Assembly (NCBI GenBank): GCA_963966185.1 | Contig: CAWZYM010000244.1 | Coordinates: 244,501 to 308,500 of the forward strand | DNA: 64,000 nucleotides | From: Rhabditoides inermis | Lineage: Eukaryota; Nematoda; Chromadorea; Rhabditida; Rhabditidae | Direction of reading: 5' to 3' | Shown here: positions 40,274 to 54,394 of the stretch, piece by piece | Layout: every line of letters begins with the position of its first letter | Numbering within the stretch: position 1 is the first letter of the stretch | Translations under genes and position numbers: made by a program | The notes under the pieces: model-generated | Databases searched by the model: none | Told to the model about the DNA's origin: nothing | The model's input: the letters and a program-made list of their open reading frames with translations, nothing else

Positions 40274-41817
40274 TTAGAATTTCTCGAGTGTCTTCTTCAT
40301 CTTCTCCAGGGCAGCGAGATGAGGCTCGCAGCCGGTCGGGGCGCCAGAGATGCGCTGGAAACACGGGTACAGTACTCACACTCAGTCCAGTCTACTTACC
40401 ATGTACGTGTTGAGGGTGTGGCAGGCTGCATTCAGGGCGTCGGTGGCCGCCCCCACCCGCCTGGCCACTGCGGGGTCGCGACGAGCCTCCGCAGACAGAG
40501 CGAGCCACTCGCAAGACTCAACAGGGGACGCCTGCGATTGTCCCCACACGATCACTCACCTTTGCCTCGCTCTCTCCCTCTCCTCCGACCGAGTAGCACG
40601 ACGGCACTCCGCCCACCGTGTTCACCTCATCCACTCGCTGGGCCAGCACCCCCGACGCATTCAGATCAGCCATCATCCTGCAATCAGGAATCATTCCAGG
40701 ATCCTCACCCCCCCCCCCTCCCACCTGAACACCACATCCATCTGCGCCGCCGTCAGCCGTCCATCGCGGGGGCGTGGCTGCGGGGGCGGGGCGTTGTTCT
40801 CGTGGTGGCTGGCCTGTGTGGCGTCCATCACGGCCGACTGCTTCCTCGTCGATTTGAGGGCGGAGCGGGCAGAGAAGTACTGCTCCGTCCAGGCGGGCGA
40901 GGCGACCGCCAACGCCGCGATACGCCTCTCCGTAGCCGTCAGCGACGACCCGCCCATTCTCGCTCCGCCCACTCTCGCTCCGCCCCTGCACGCTGGCGCG
41001 CACATCGGCTGACCGCGCAGACGCTGATCGCAGCAAACACGAGCCCTGGGAATACGGTAGTCTACAGTAGTCGCAGCACTCACTGTGTGACCGTGTCCGG
41101 CAGTTGCATGGCGGCTTTGATCTGTTTGCAGATGGCGTCGTTTCTGCGTGCAGTGGCGAGAGGGAGGGGAGGGGGAGGAGGACCCGCATCCAGCCTCGGC
41201 CCAGCCACCACCACAGTCTTCTTCCACACATCCGGCATGCGACGCTCCACAGCCGGCGCCTCTTCCTGCGACGGACGCTGCGCACTGTCGCGCCTAGGTG
41301 TACGGTGGCTACAGTATGGCTACAGTACCCCGTACCTCCTGCACTCGTCCTCGATCTCCTGCTGCTCCATCTGCTGCACCCTCTTCTGTTTGCGGTTGCG
41401 TGCCTCGGGGGAGCGGGAGTGTCCGTTCTCGTTCTTCTCTCGCACACTCTTCCGCACTCCGATCGACGTCTCCTCGGTGTCGTCGCCAGTGCCTTCGCCC
41501 TGCCTTCTCTCCCCCACCGGACACGAGTCCACGTACATCCACTTGCGCACCACCTGCACTATGTACTCGTGCCCTTCTACCTCACCGTACCTTCCCGTTC
41601 TCCACGTGCTCGTCCAGATGCACTGTCTTCAAGGTGGCTGGCTTGTCGGCCTTCCTCTTACGCAGCTTCTCCTTCAGACATCTGCGCAGACGATGCGACG
41701 AATCGCCAGCAGCCTGCTGTCAATGAGACAGTCACTGGATGGAAAGAGGGAGCTACCAACCTCGACAGAGCCTCCCATCCGCACTGCAGCCACCACGACA
41801 ATGACACGCTCCCGCAT
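40274..41817 (-). CDS. Unrecognised 420-aa protein, probably downstream cistron of NOP9
   Basis: Eight exons: 41817-41761, 41716-41591, 41553-41336, 41293-41084, 41045-40725, 40677-40560, 40531-40400, 40354-40274 (1,263 nt). Exons join in frame to a TAA and the protein ends in a Lys-rich helix (LAALEKMKKTLEKF). I do not recognise a family. Visible parts are a basic N-terminal stretch (residues about 30-50, LRRCLKEKLRKRKADK), a charged Gln/Glu-rich segment around 115-135, a conserved-looking VWKKTVVVAGPRL, a proline run, a Gly/Arg-rich linker and a helical C-terminal third. No signal peptide or clear membrane span, so a cytosolic or nuclear protein is likely. Introns are 28-47 bp, the shortest set in the window. 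The start could instead be the in-frame ATG 13 codons later. The gap to the NOP9 stop is only 137 bp. Confidence 0.7.
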
Positions 41818-41842
41818 GTCAAACCTTCTCCAAGCATAGAGT

Positions 41843-41845
41843 CTA
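41843..41845 (-). promoter_or_regulatory. Candidate intercistronic trans-splice acceptor
   Basis: A pyrimidine-leaning stretch ending tttgtctag lies 25 nt upstream of the ATG at 41,817 and within the 137-bp gap after NOP9. This spacing resembles nematode operons, where downstream cistrons receive a spliced leader. An AATAAG variant signal lies just upstream on the minus strand. Confidence 0.4.
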
Positions 41846-41954
41846 GACAAACCAGTGCAAACAAATCTTATTCAGAACAATCAACAATCATCGAACAAAC
41901 AATCCAACTAACATCAAAACATCAACAAATAACAACGTAACAAATCAAAAGGGT

Positions 41955-44867
41955 CTAGTGTTTCTTGTGCATGGGGTAGTGCTTCTTCTTTCCCTTGTCT
42001 CCCTTGGCCTTCGGATTCCACTTTTCCACCCACGCCTTGCGGTCCTTTCGGAACAACATCATGTCGCACTTTAACATCGCAAACTTCCAAAACTTGGTCG
42101 GATTCTGAAACAACAAAACATGAGTTTCCGGAAAACATAGTTACACACGCAAATGGAAACATCAATGAACGTGAAAAGGACTGACATGTATGGGCACAAA
42201 CTCCTTCATGAGGTCCTGCTTCTTGGCCACGTCAACTGACGCCCAGATCTTCTCCCATACATGGCTGCCCGAGGGGTGCGTGATCAGAGACTCCCACTGA
42301 CCCTGCAACCAACACACAATTAATACCCTACACTCCGCACATATTTCCCACTCCCTCCTGTCTCTCCACGCACCTGGAACTTGTTGATGAGGTTCGCCTT
42401 GGTCTCGGCCTCGATCGTCTCACTTGACAGCACAGACTCGATCACGTGGGATGCCACTCTGAACACGCAATGAACAGAGTTTAGTCGGAAGGTGGGGAGA
42501 GGAAGGGAGGGGAGGGGAGGGGAGAGGACTGACCTGTTGGTAGCGAGTGCGAGCACCTGTTCGGCTGTGAGTGCATCGAGACACGCCGCCAGTGTCTTCG
42601 TCTTCTTCACCCCACACAGAGCCTGCAGCAGCAGACCGCCCTGCAACACAAACAATACATAAACCACACAACTGACTGAATAGAAGAGAGACAAAAAAGA
42701 ACGTCGTGTGTCTCGCGTGTCCTCCTCTGTCCCGTACCTGCAGCTGTGCCCTGTCCGGTTGGAAGTCTCCCTCCACGTGGTTGTTCAGCGTCAGCACATT
42801 CAACAAGAACATGTGCTTGTTTGACTGCTGCAATCTCCCACCGTCATCCCCCTTCCCCCTCGTCTTCTCCTCCCCACCTTGCTAGCGTTGAAGTGCTTTC
42901 TGAGTGTCTTGATGAGCTGCTCCTGCAGGTCGTCGTGCCGGGACACGCACTTCACCAAAGAGATCTACAAACGAACAAACAGCACAATACACACATACGC
43001 TCCACCAACTCACCACCACTCCCATCCTGTCATTGTCAATCAGCTGCGGCAACATCTCTCCCAGCTCGTCAACAATGTCAGTCGCCTGAAATGATACAGC
43101 ATACAGCTTTACAGCTACATAAAACATGAAACACTCACCATCTCAAGTGTCTTGCAGCTCTGGATAAACTTCTGGAGGACAAAATTGGCAGAGCGATCCT
43201 CGGCCAACTCCTTGGCCTGCAATGGAGACCGTAGTCAACGTCTCCTCCTGGCCTGCCCACCTTGTCGGCAACTCCTCCCATCCACAGTCTCTGTCGTGTG
43301 TCCTCCTTGGCAGCCAGCACAGCCTTCTCCCACACTCGAGACGAGTTCCGACCGCGCCACGACGACACCAGCCAGTCCGCTACAACACACATATCATTAT
43401 AAGTCACATTCCAAAATATACTGCATTACGAAATTCACATGCACCATTCTATCATTAAAAGACTCACGTTGTTTCTCTGCCATCTCGACAGCCTTGGCTA
43501 GGAATGCGTCGGCGCGGCCTCCCTTGGCCAGCCCGTCAGCCTCCAACACATCCTGCATCACAAACGACGGAACCGCACTGTCCATCAGGTCTGCAAAATA
43601 TCACACATTATACCTTATACATACTATTAACATAAGTCATATAAGCACGCTGACAGTTCCGGATAAATTTCAAATTCTAGATGAGATTCACCCTTCATGT
43701 ATGTGATGTCGAGTGTCATTTGGGTGATGCGATCGAACAGGCGGGACAGCTCCTTCTGCATCTCCCCGGAGGAGAACGAGGGGACGGCGTTGTCCTGCAA
43801 GCAATGCCATCATCTAATCAGCCAGCATGATAGCTCACAGGTTCTAGGTACTGTCCCTTCCGGGGCTGCTGCTTGGGAGGGAGTCCGGCGCACACGCGGG
43901 CGATAGCTCGCAGCATGAAAGACGCCTGCGGGGAGGAGACCACGTCTCCAAACGACTCCAACACCACGTCCAGCAGCTTCGACAACACCTAGAATCATGC
44001 GAGTGACTTATTATGATTGATCTGCCTACTTCAATGTGCTGGTTCTTGCTGATAGGAGCCAGTCCGTAGATGAGCTTCTCGAGAGTCTTAGCAGCGCAGC
44101 CAGAGAACATGAGATCCAGCAGCTTCTTGTGTTTGATGCGAGACAGCGCCGACAGGAACGCCAGAGAACCCGCGGGAGACGAGCCTACAACTGGGCGTGG
44201 GTGAGACAGACAGATGGGGCGCCGACTTGCCGAAGAGAGACTCGACGATGCGACACGATTCCTGAAACATGAGCAGCGTCTCCTCCTCTCCCTTGCATTC
44301 CTCCACTGCACGCTGGATGGCAATGTCCTCTAAACAACTTATCAACATTTCAATATTGAATATTTTATGTTTCACTCACGCATTCCTTCGTCGGCGTTCT
44401 CCTCGTCCACAGCCATGTTCTTGATTCCCTTGAGGTAGGAGACGAGTTCTCCGGGGAACGACCCTCTTTCGCCCTTTTCTCCTCCTCCTGCCTGCTCCTC
44501 TCCCCAGACTCCGCCCCCCTTGTATCCACCGTCGCCTCCTTCCTCGTTCGCGTCTCCCACGTAGCCGTATCTACACATACAAACAGCTAAAGCTTCAATC
44601 AGAATGTACTCACTTCTTTGCGAAGTCGTCCTCTCCGAACTCCCTCCTGCCTCCTCGGCCGCCGCCCCTTCCCCCGCGGACCCCTCCGGCCCCCCATCCG
44701 CCGCGTCCCCTGCCGCCTCGGGCTCCCCTGTCTCCTCCTTCGAATCTCCTCTTGGTGGGGAACCCTCCCTCTGTCTGGTATCCTCCTCCGCCCTCTCCTC
44801 CCTGGTATCCGTACCCGCCTTGGCCTCCTTCATCCTGCGACTCCTGATTCACCCTTTTGCGGGTCAT
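41955..44867 (-). CDS. NOP9: NOP9, nucleolar pumilio-repeat protein
   Basis: Sixteen exons: 44867-44614, 44570-44380, 44329-44231, 44184-44030, 43988-43839, 43794-43692, 43590-43468, 43379-43261, 43216-43139, 43085-43014, 42964-42878, 42827-42738, 42640-42534, 42458-42374, 42302-42186, 42104-41955 (1,980 nt, 659 aa; human NOP9 is 636). NOP9 is a nucleolar RNA-binding protein required for small-subunit pre-rRNA processing. The N-terminus is Gly/Arg-rich with RGG-type runs (about residues 45-80), followed by an acidic segment and then a long alpha-helical series of degenerate pumilio repeats. Diagnostic repeats include SSPQASFMLRAIARVCAGLP, SANFVLQKFIQSCK, VASHVIESVLSS and GQWESLITHPSGSHVWEKIW. 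The C-terminus matches the human ending region (FRKDRKAWVEKW) and finishes in Lys/His. PUM3 is the alternative family, but repeat order and C-terminus favour NOP9. Intron 3 is GC-AG. Confidence 0.92.
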
Positions 44868-44870
44868 CTG
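44868..44870 (-). promoter_or_regulatory. Trans-splice acceptor abutting the NOP9 start codon
   Basis: Minus-strand gcgttcag is immediately followed by the ATG at 44,867, leaving no 5'UTR after splicing. This is common for spliced-leader-accepting nematode mRNAs; a conventional intron ending exactly at the ATG is less likely. Confidence 0.55.
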
Positions 44871-45379
44871 AACGCATCACGCATAAATAACCATCACTTT
44901 TCGCAACAATCGCAAGTATCAATCGGTTACAAACCGTTTTCAGTCAATCAAATAATAGACAAATCCTATAAAAATTGACACGTTTATCGAATGCTGCAGT
45001 GCATAGAGCGGTGCTTCTCGGTGAAAGGAGAGGGGAGGAGCTTGATAGACAGGGGACAGGGTGTGAAAGGGATGGGGCGGGGAATCGTGCAGAGGCGAGG
45101 GCGGAAAGGAAAACAATAGAACACTACAAAAAGGCGCGCGAAACTCAAGCACACTGCGCCAATCAGAACATATAGACAATTTGTAACATATAAACAGCTA
45201 TAACACTCATATATAATATCATCTCGCAGGTGTGTGAAAACAGGGAAGAGAGAGACATGAGCTGGGTTATACACAGGACACGGTGTGTAGTGATACCGAC
45301 TGGAAGGGGTGTAGGGTGGCAGTGGAGTGATCAGGAGTGAGGCACGCGTTCCCGACAGCTCCTGATCCATCTGCACCAT
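44871..45379. other. Intergenic region, let-60 to NOP9
   Basis: About 510 bp holding the let-60 3' flank and the NOP9 5' flank, both minus strand. No coding frame with splice support, no repeat and no convincing promoter element seen. Confidence 0.6.
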
Positions 45380-46723
<1,344 letters not shown>

Positions 46724-47798
46724 TCAAGTCACACCTATACCACAACCATTCGATCGTTAGCATTTTGAAATTGCGCAACTGCAATCAATGTTATCAGGCG
46801 GAGAAACCAGTTTGATAGTTAACGCTGTCTCCGCTCACCGCTTCTGCACGCCTTCCTTACACAATACACCGCAGCACTACCACGGATCACACCCGTTCAA
46901 AGCGCTCCATCAAAAATGTGTTACACTGTACGGAGAAAGCAACGCGGGCACAAGATGCGGCGACGCCGTTTGGTTTGCTAAAAGTTGCGGGCGGTGCTGA
47001 TCGAGTAATGTCAAGTAGTTGGGTTTGACAAACCAATCTGCAACTCTAAAAACCTCATACAAATCAATAGTTGCCAGTGAGTGGAACCATACCCCAGTCA
47101 CATACTTAATACAATGTGCAACCGGTACGAATAACCGAACAATTTCGAAACGTAATGGAGTTGTTTATGAAAACTAGTTTAAACGAGTGCGAAATGGATT
47201 AAAAATAACGCCAAAATTAGTGCTTACCTTATACACACAGCATACGATGTTATAGAAGTCTATACAGACACTGAAAAACAACTAAAACGAAGAATTGGGG
47301 ATGGAAAACAATAGCGCAATGTGAGCCGTCGAGATGATACCGGAATTGAAGAGCCGCGACGCGACCGCGCCGCGCGGGAAAAGATACAGGCACGGCAGAG
47401 AGGCAGTGACCTCTCTCTCCTCTCACCCTCACCACCACCACTTTCTGCTGCTCAAATCGAGCGGCTCCTTTTATCACCCTCCCTTTGTTTATTGGATGCT
47501 ATCAGTTTCATATGTGTTCATTTCCGCCGCACCTTCATCTCATCTAGGCTCAAGTGTGCACTGCACCATCTGAATTAAAATTGATTTCTATTGCGCACCA
47601 CCCACCAGCCGGCTGGCACACCCGCCTTTACATTTTTATTTTCTAGGACAACAATCAGAGCTCTCTCATTAGAATCAGCTGATTTCTGACTGATTGAAAT
47701 TTCACAACAGACGTCACGCTGCAATCTTATCGCTTTTCTTTCGCTCTCTCACAAGACCGCCACTCTATTATTCACATTACGTTTCCCCCACCGCGCTA

Positions 47799-47806
47799 TG
47801 ACGTCA
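47799..47806. promoter_or_regulatory. CRE-type palindrome TGACGTCA
   Basis: Perfect 8-bp consensus for CREB/ATF bZIP factors, 36 bp upstream of the TATA-like box of the copine gene. A half-related GACGTCAC lies at 47,710-47,717. Binding is inferred only from the match. Confidence 0.45.
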
Positions 47807-47842
47807 CACTGGCTGCTTCGCGATGCCTGCCCCTCGAGCCCC

Positions 47843-47850
47843 TATAAATA
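47843..47850 (+). promoter_or_regulatory. TATA-like box of the copine gene
   Basis: Sequence tataaata lies 45 bp upstream of the ATG at 47,895. A tttcag acceptor at 47,862-47,867 is too close to this box for both to be used on one transcript, so either the transcript starts here without an outron or the match is chance. Confidence 0.45.
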
Positions 47851-47894
47851 TCCCGCATGTGTTTCAGATGCACCCATTGTAACACACGACTAAC

Positions 47895-51321
<3,427 letters not shown>

Positions 51322-51460
51322 GCCATGTACTTGCACTATTGTTGTATGTATGTTGTATATCTCTCGCTTCTCTCAGTTACCAGTCTCACTATCACTTTCG
51401 GACGCTCGTTTTTTGTTTGGTTTAAATTTAATATTATCGTGGTTTGGTTTCATTTTGCAT

Positions 51461-51466
51461 AATAAA
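51461..51466 (+). terminator. Polyadenylation signal of the copine gene
   Basis: AATAAA lies 140 bp after the copine TGA in AT-rich DNA and 250 bp before the next gene on the same strand. Confidence 0.6.
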
Positions 51467-51711
51467 TGTATTCGTAATCAACCTTTTTGGTGCAATCTCA
51501 TACAATCTGAAAAGTTATTTTCTTTTTTTAGATTCGTGATACTGTATCAAACGCGCGCATTTTGACATCATTACCATAATCTTTTCGTCACAGTTCGGTT
51601 GAACATCGTCATTTTTTCACGATCATTTTCCTTTCTTTTTCTTATTGTCGCGTTTTTCTATTTTTAACATTACATAGCATTGCCTCTAATACAATACGAT
51701 GTTTAGGTTTG
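51467..51711. other. Intergenic region between two plus-strand genes
   Basis: About 245 bp, T-rich, from the copine polyadenylation signal to the ATG at 51,712. It ends in gatgtttag five nt before that ATG, a possible trans-splice acceptor. Spacing would allow an operon with copine but does not require it. Confidence 0.5.
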
Positions 51712-53201
51712 ATGGCGGCTGCGGAAGTGCGTCAGAGGGTGGATATGTTGCTGTCGAAGGCAGTCACGTACAAGATGGTAGTCATGGATCGCAGAACCAT
51801 GACAAGTGAGCACATATCATATACCCATTCGTCCATTCATTCTCGGCTTTCTGTTTTGAGTTGTTCTCTCGCCCTGTCTGGACGACTCTCTGCCAGCTGT
51901 GCTGGCGTTGTGTGTCAGCAAGGACGGACGCCACTTCTGTGTCGTCGACACACAACACGACAACGTCGTTCTCACTTATAATACCAGTCGTTGTCGAGCC
52001 TACGGTCATTCTCCTCCTAGTTCGTGGAGTGCAAATCCGGCGCGCATATATGTAGGCTGTATAGGGAGATGGGATGACTGCTACTGTCTACCATTATTCA
52101 CAGACAGACAGTGTATTTTTTTTAAATATTAGGATAGCATTGTCACCTATTGATCTGCAATACGTAAACCAAACCGCCGATGCAGATTTTACACACTTGT
52201 GCGTTATAGAATGCAGTCGAGGGAGCGCTCGCTGGTAGCGGTCTCGCTGTGCTCTGCTTGGCCGAACTGGCGGATAGCGGTATGCTGTCAGTTACAGGCC
52301 GGAACGTAAGTCCCCTCCCCCCATCCTCTCTCTGATTTGTGTAGATGTTGTCGGTGTATCGGGGCGAGGTCGAGGTGGATGCCCTGCCGGCACCCCTTCG
52401 TGCCATTTGCCAGCACGCCCACGCGTCTCTCACGGAATACGAATGCATGCTTGGTGTCGAGGTACTATTTGATTGTATCATAGACCATGTTGAATGGTGT
52501 CTCAGGCATTCCTCGAGATTGCGGCGGCCGAGTGGGGCATTTCGATGCCGACTGACAACGTGTTGATCGAGACGGAGTCGCTGGTCGACGATCAGGAAAT
52601 GGTAATGTTTCAACTCTCATATCATGGCTTGTTTCCGAGAGAAACGACATTATGAAATATGATTTTTTTTCCTCGCCTAATTTTGATCATTTGAGATCGC
52701 GTTCGCGATCGTTACTCTTCCGGCGGATCCGACTAACGAAGTCATCGGCAACCTGTTCGAAGTGAGTCAATTGACTTATACATCCTTCATGATAATCTCA
52801 AACTTCATAGTTTCGCAAATTAGTTATATGGTAATATGGTATAGAGTAACTAAGTAACGATAATCACCACGTTCTTACTGTATTCGAACATTTTACGGTA
52901 ATTACATTTACTGCAAGATTACGCATATGGCACTAGCCGATATTCCACTGGATCTTCGAAAAAGAAACCTCATTTCAATAGCCAATTGCCTTAACATGTG
53001 TAATGATAGGTGGCCCATTCGTACCGTGGATCGCTGGATGTGGACCGAGAAAGCATCGCCACCATCTCCTTCCCCTTTTCAATCACGTTAGAGCAGCTGA
53101 GGCACGTGCGCAACATGCTCGCACAGGTGAGCCTCATCCTATCGCCATCGTATACTTTTGTTCCATTTCAGAAGGGCATCGAGTATCGTCCTGCTCTCTA
53201 A
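51712..53201 (+). CDS. Unrecognised 256-aa protein
   Basis: Eight exons: 51712-51805, 51897-52051, 52210-52305, 52345-52461, 52506-52601, 52696-52761, 53010-53126, 53172-53201 (771 nt), all with GT-AG borders and in frame to a TAA. I do not recognise the family. It starts with a short helix, followed by an alternating hydrophobic strand pattern (VLALCVSKDGRHFCVVD), an Ala/Leu-rich helix (GLAVLCLAELADSG), a long acidic middle, and a C-terminal part with ATISFPFSITLEQLRHVRN. No signal peptide or membrane span. The alternation of strands and helices suggests a compact alpha/beta domain. A 5-nt leader follows a ttag acceptor. The exon 3 acceptor (ttatag) and exon 6 acceptor (tttgag) are weak but needed to avoid in-frame stops. 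Confidence 0.72.
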
Positions 53202-53221
53202 ACTGAACTTCACGATCATTG

Positions 53222-53227
53222 AATAAA
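53222..53227 (+). terminator. Polyadenylation signal of the 256-aa gene
   Basis: AATAAA begins 20 bp after the TAA at 53,199-53,201, implying a very short 3'UTR. Confidence 0.55.
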
Positions 53228-53249
53228 TTGTTGATGAAATTGTCACTGG

Positions 53250-53400
53250 AAGAGGGGGGAGAGGGACAGAGAGATAGATAGACAGAGTGAGAAAGAGGAA
53301 GAGAAGGAAAGTTAAAAGAAGGGTAGACGGGGAAAGAGAATAGAGGGAAGGAGGGGGGAAGAGAGATAGGGAGAAGAAAGGAAAAAAAGACAATTACAAA
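53250..53400. repeat. Purine-rich low-complexity tract
   Basis: About 150 bp of almost pure A/G on the plus strand with short G-runs and GATA steps. On the minus strand it is an unbroken pyrimidine tract ending in cttccag. No gene is supported inside. Confidence 0.75.
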
Positions 53401-53720
53401 AAATGGAACTAAAGTTGAATACGAATGAAAAGAGTAAATCGATTGAAAATTGAAAACGATATTAGGAATATAAACAGGAATATATACGAACAGATAAATC
53501 GCTCGATCGAGCTTGTACACACCTAGGACACAGTATACGGAACGACATTTACTTCCACTACAAAAACATAAAGCATCATTATGACTATGAAGAAAGTAGA
53601 TAGAGAGAACGCGTAAGACAATCATAACGAACCCTTAGTGACACTTACTCATATACAAACAAATTTTTACACTAAAACCTACTACTGAAGACAAGAAAAA
53701 GATGGATAGCAAACCAACAC
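53401..53720. other. AT-rich unique DNA, no gene seen
   Basis: Open frames on the minus strand are short and compositionally AT-driven. Nothing recognised. Confidence 0.5.
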
Positions 53721-54394
53721 TTAGCAGAGTGTAGTCGAGTCAGCAACACCCACGTCTTCTCGCTTCCACTGTTCCGCTCCACCAGACAGCCCCACACCTG
53801 AACAACGATATAATGCATCGCTGATATGAGATATGAACAATATTACATGACACACAAAGCGCAGCGCTGCGAAACAACTTACATACCGATTACAGTAACA
53901 CATACCAGCCTACCACTTAACTAACAATTGGATCCACACTATTTGGCTAAACTGAATTGAATGTCATTTCAAACCCGCGCGCTAAACTACAGGCGACGAG
54001 AGAAGTCTCAGTGTAAATTCGTAGAAAGAGAAGTTTGTCGTGCTTTCTGAGTTTGCTGTCATTCACCATCGTCTTTCTTTTCTATCTGCCATAATTTCGT
54101 ATTCGCATTCGCATTCCCAAGTATGTCAGCAACTCCAGTCGTAGTTATCCATGTGATTGCACTCACATCTCATTGACTGCTCCACCGCTGCTCCTCTGCT
54201 TCCATAGCTCCTTCTCCCGCTCCAGACTGCGTGCTTCCCATACCAAATCGGCGGGAGTAGCACTCAAAAAATTAGGCAGGAAAAATGTTAACTTTACCTG
54301 AGCATATCGACTGAAGATCATTTTGTGCTGCACTTCCGAGTGGCTTCTCGATCTCCATTCTCCGCGGGTCGATAACATCCACCGTGCATTTACT
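53721..54394 (-). other. Possible 3' end of a minus-strand gene emerging from the right array
   Basis: Three stretches look exon-like: a segment ending at 54,300 with donor gtaaag; 54,262-54,167, flanked by a 37-bp intron and ending in a strong gtgagt donor; and 53,797-53,721, which follows tgttcag and reaches a TAA. One frame stays open through all three, giving a C-terminus like EQWKREDVGVADSTTLC. Other frames also look protein-like in single exons, so the frame is uncertain. The upstream end runs directly into the array at about 54,395. No family recognised; it may be a broken gene or chance. Confidence 0.3.

Noticed and set aside
40259..41839. 526-aa plus-strand open frame opposite the gene after NOP9
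   Set aside because: It is antisense to a multi-exon gene with consistent splice borders, has low-complexity composition and no recognisable domain.
53134..53625. 163-aa minus-strand open frame
   Set aside because: It overlaps the last exons of the 256-aa gene and then runs through the low-complexity pyrimidine tract, giving a Phe/Ser/Pro-rich product without domain character.
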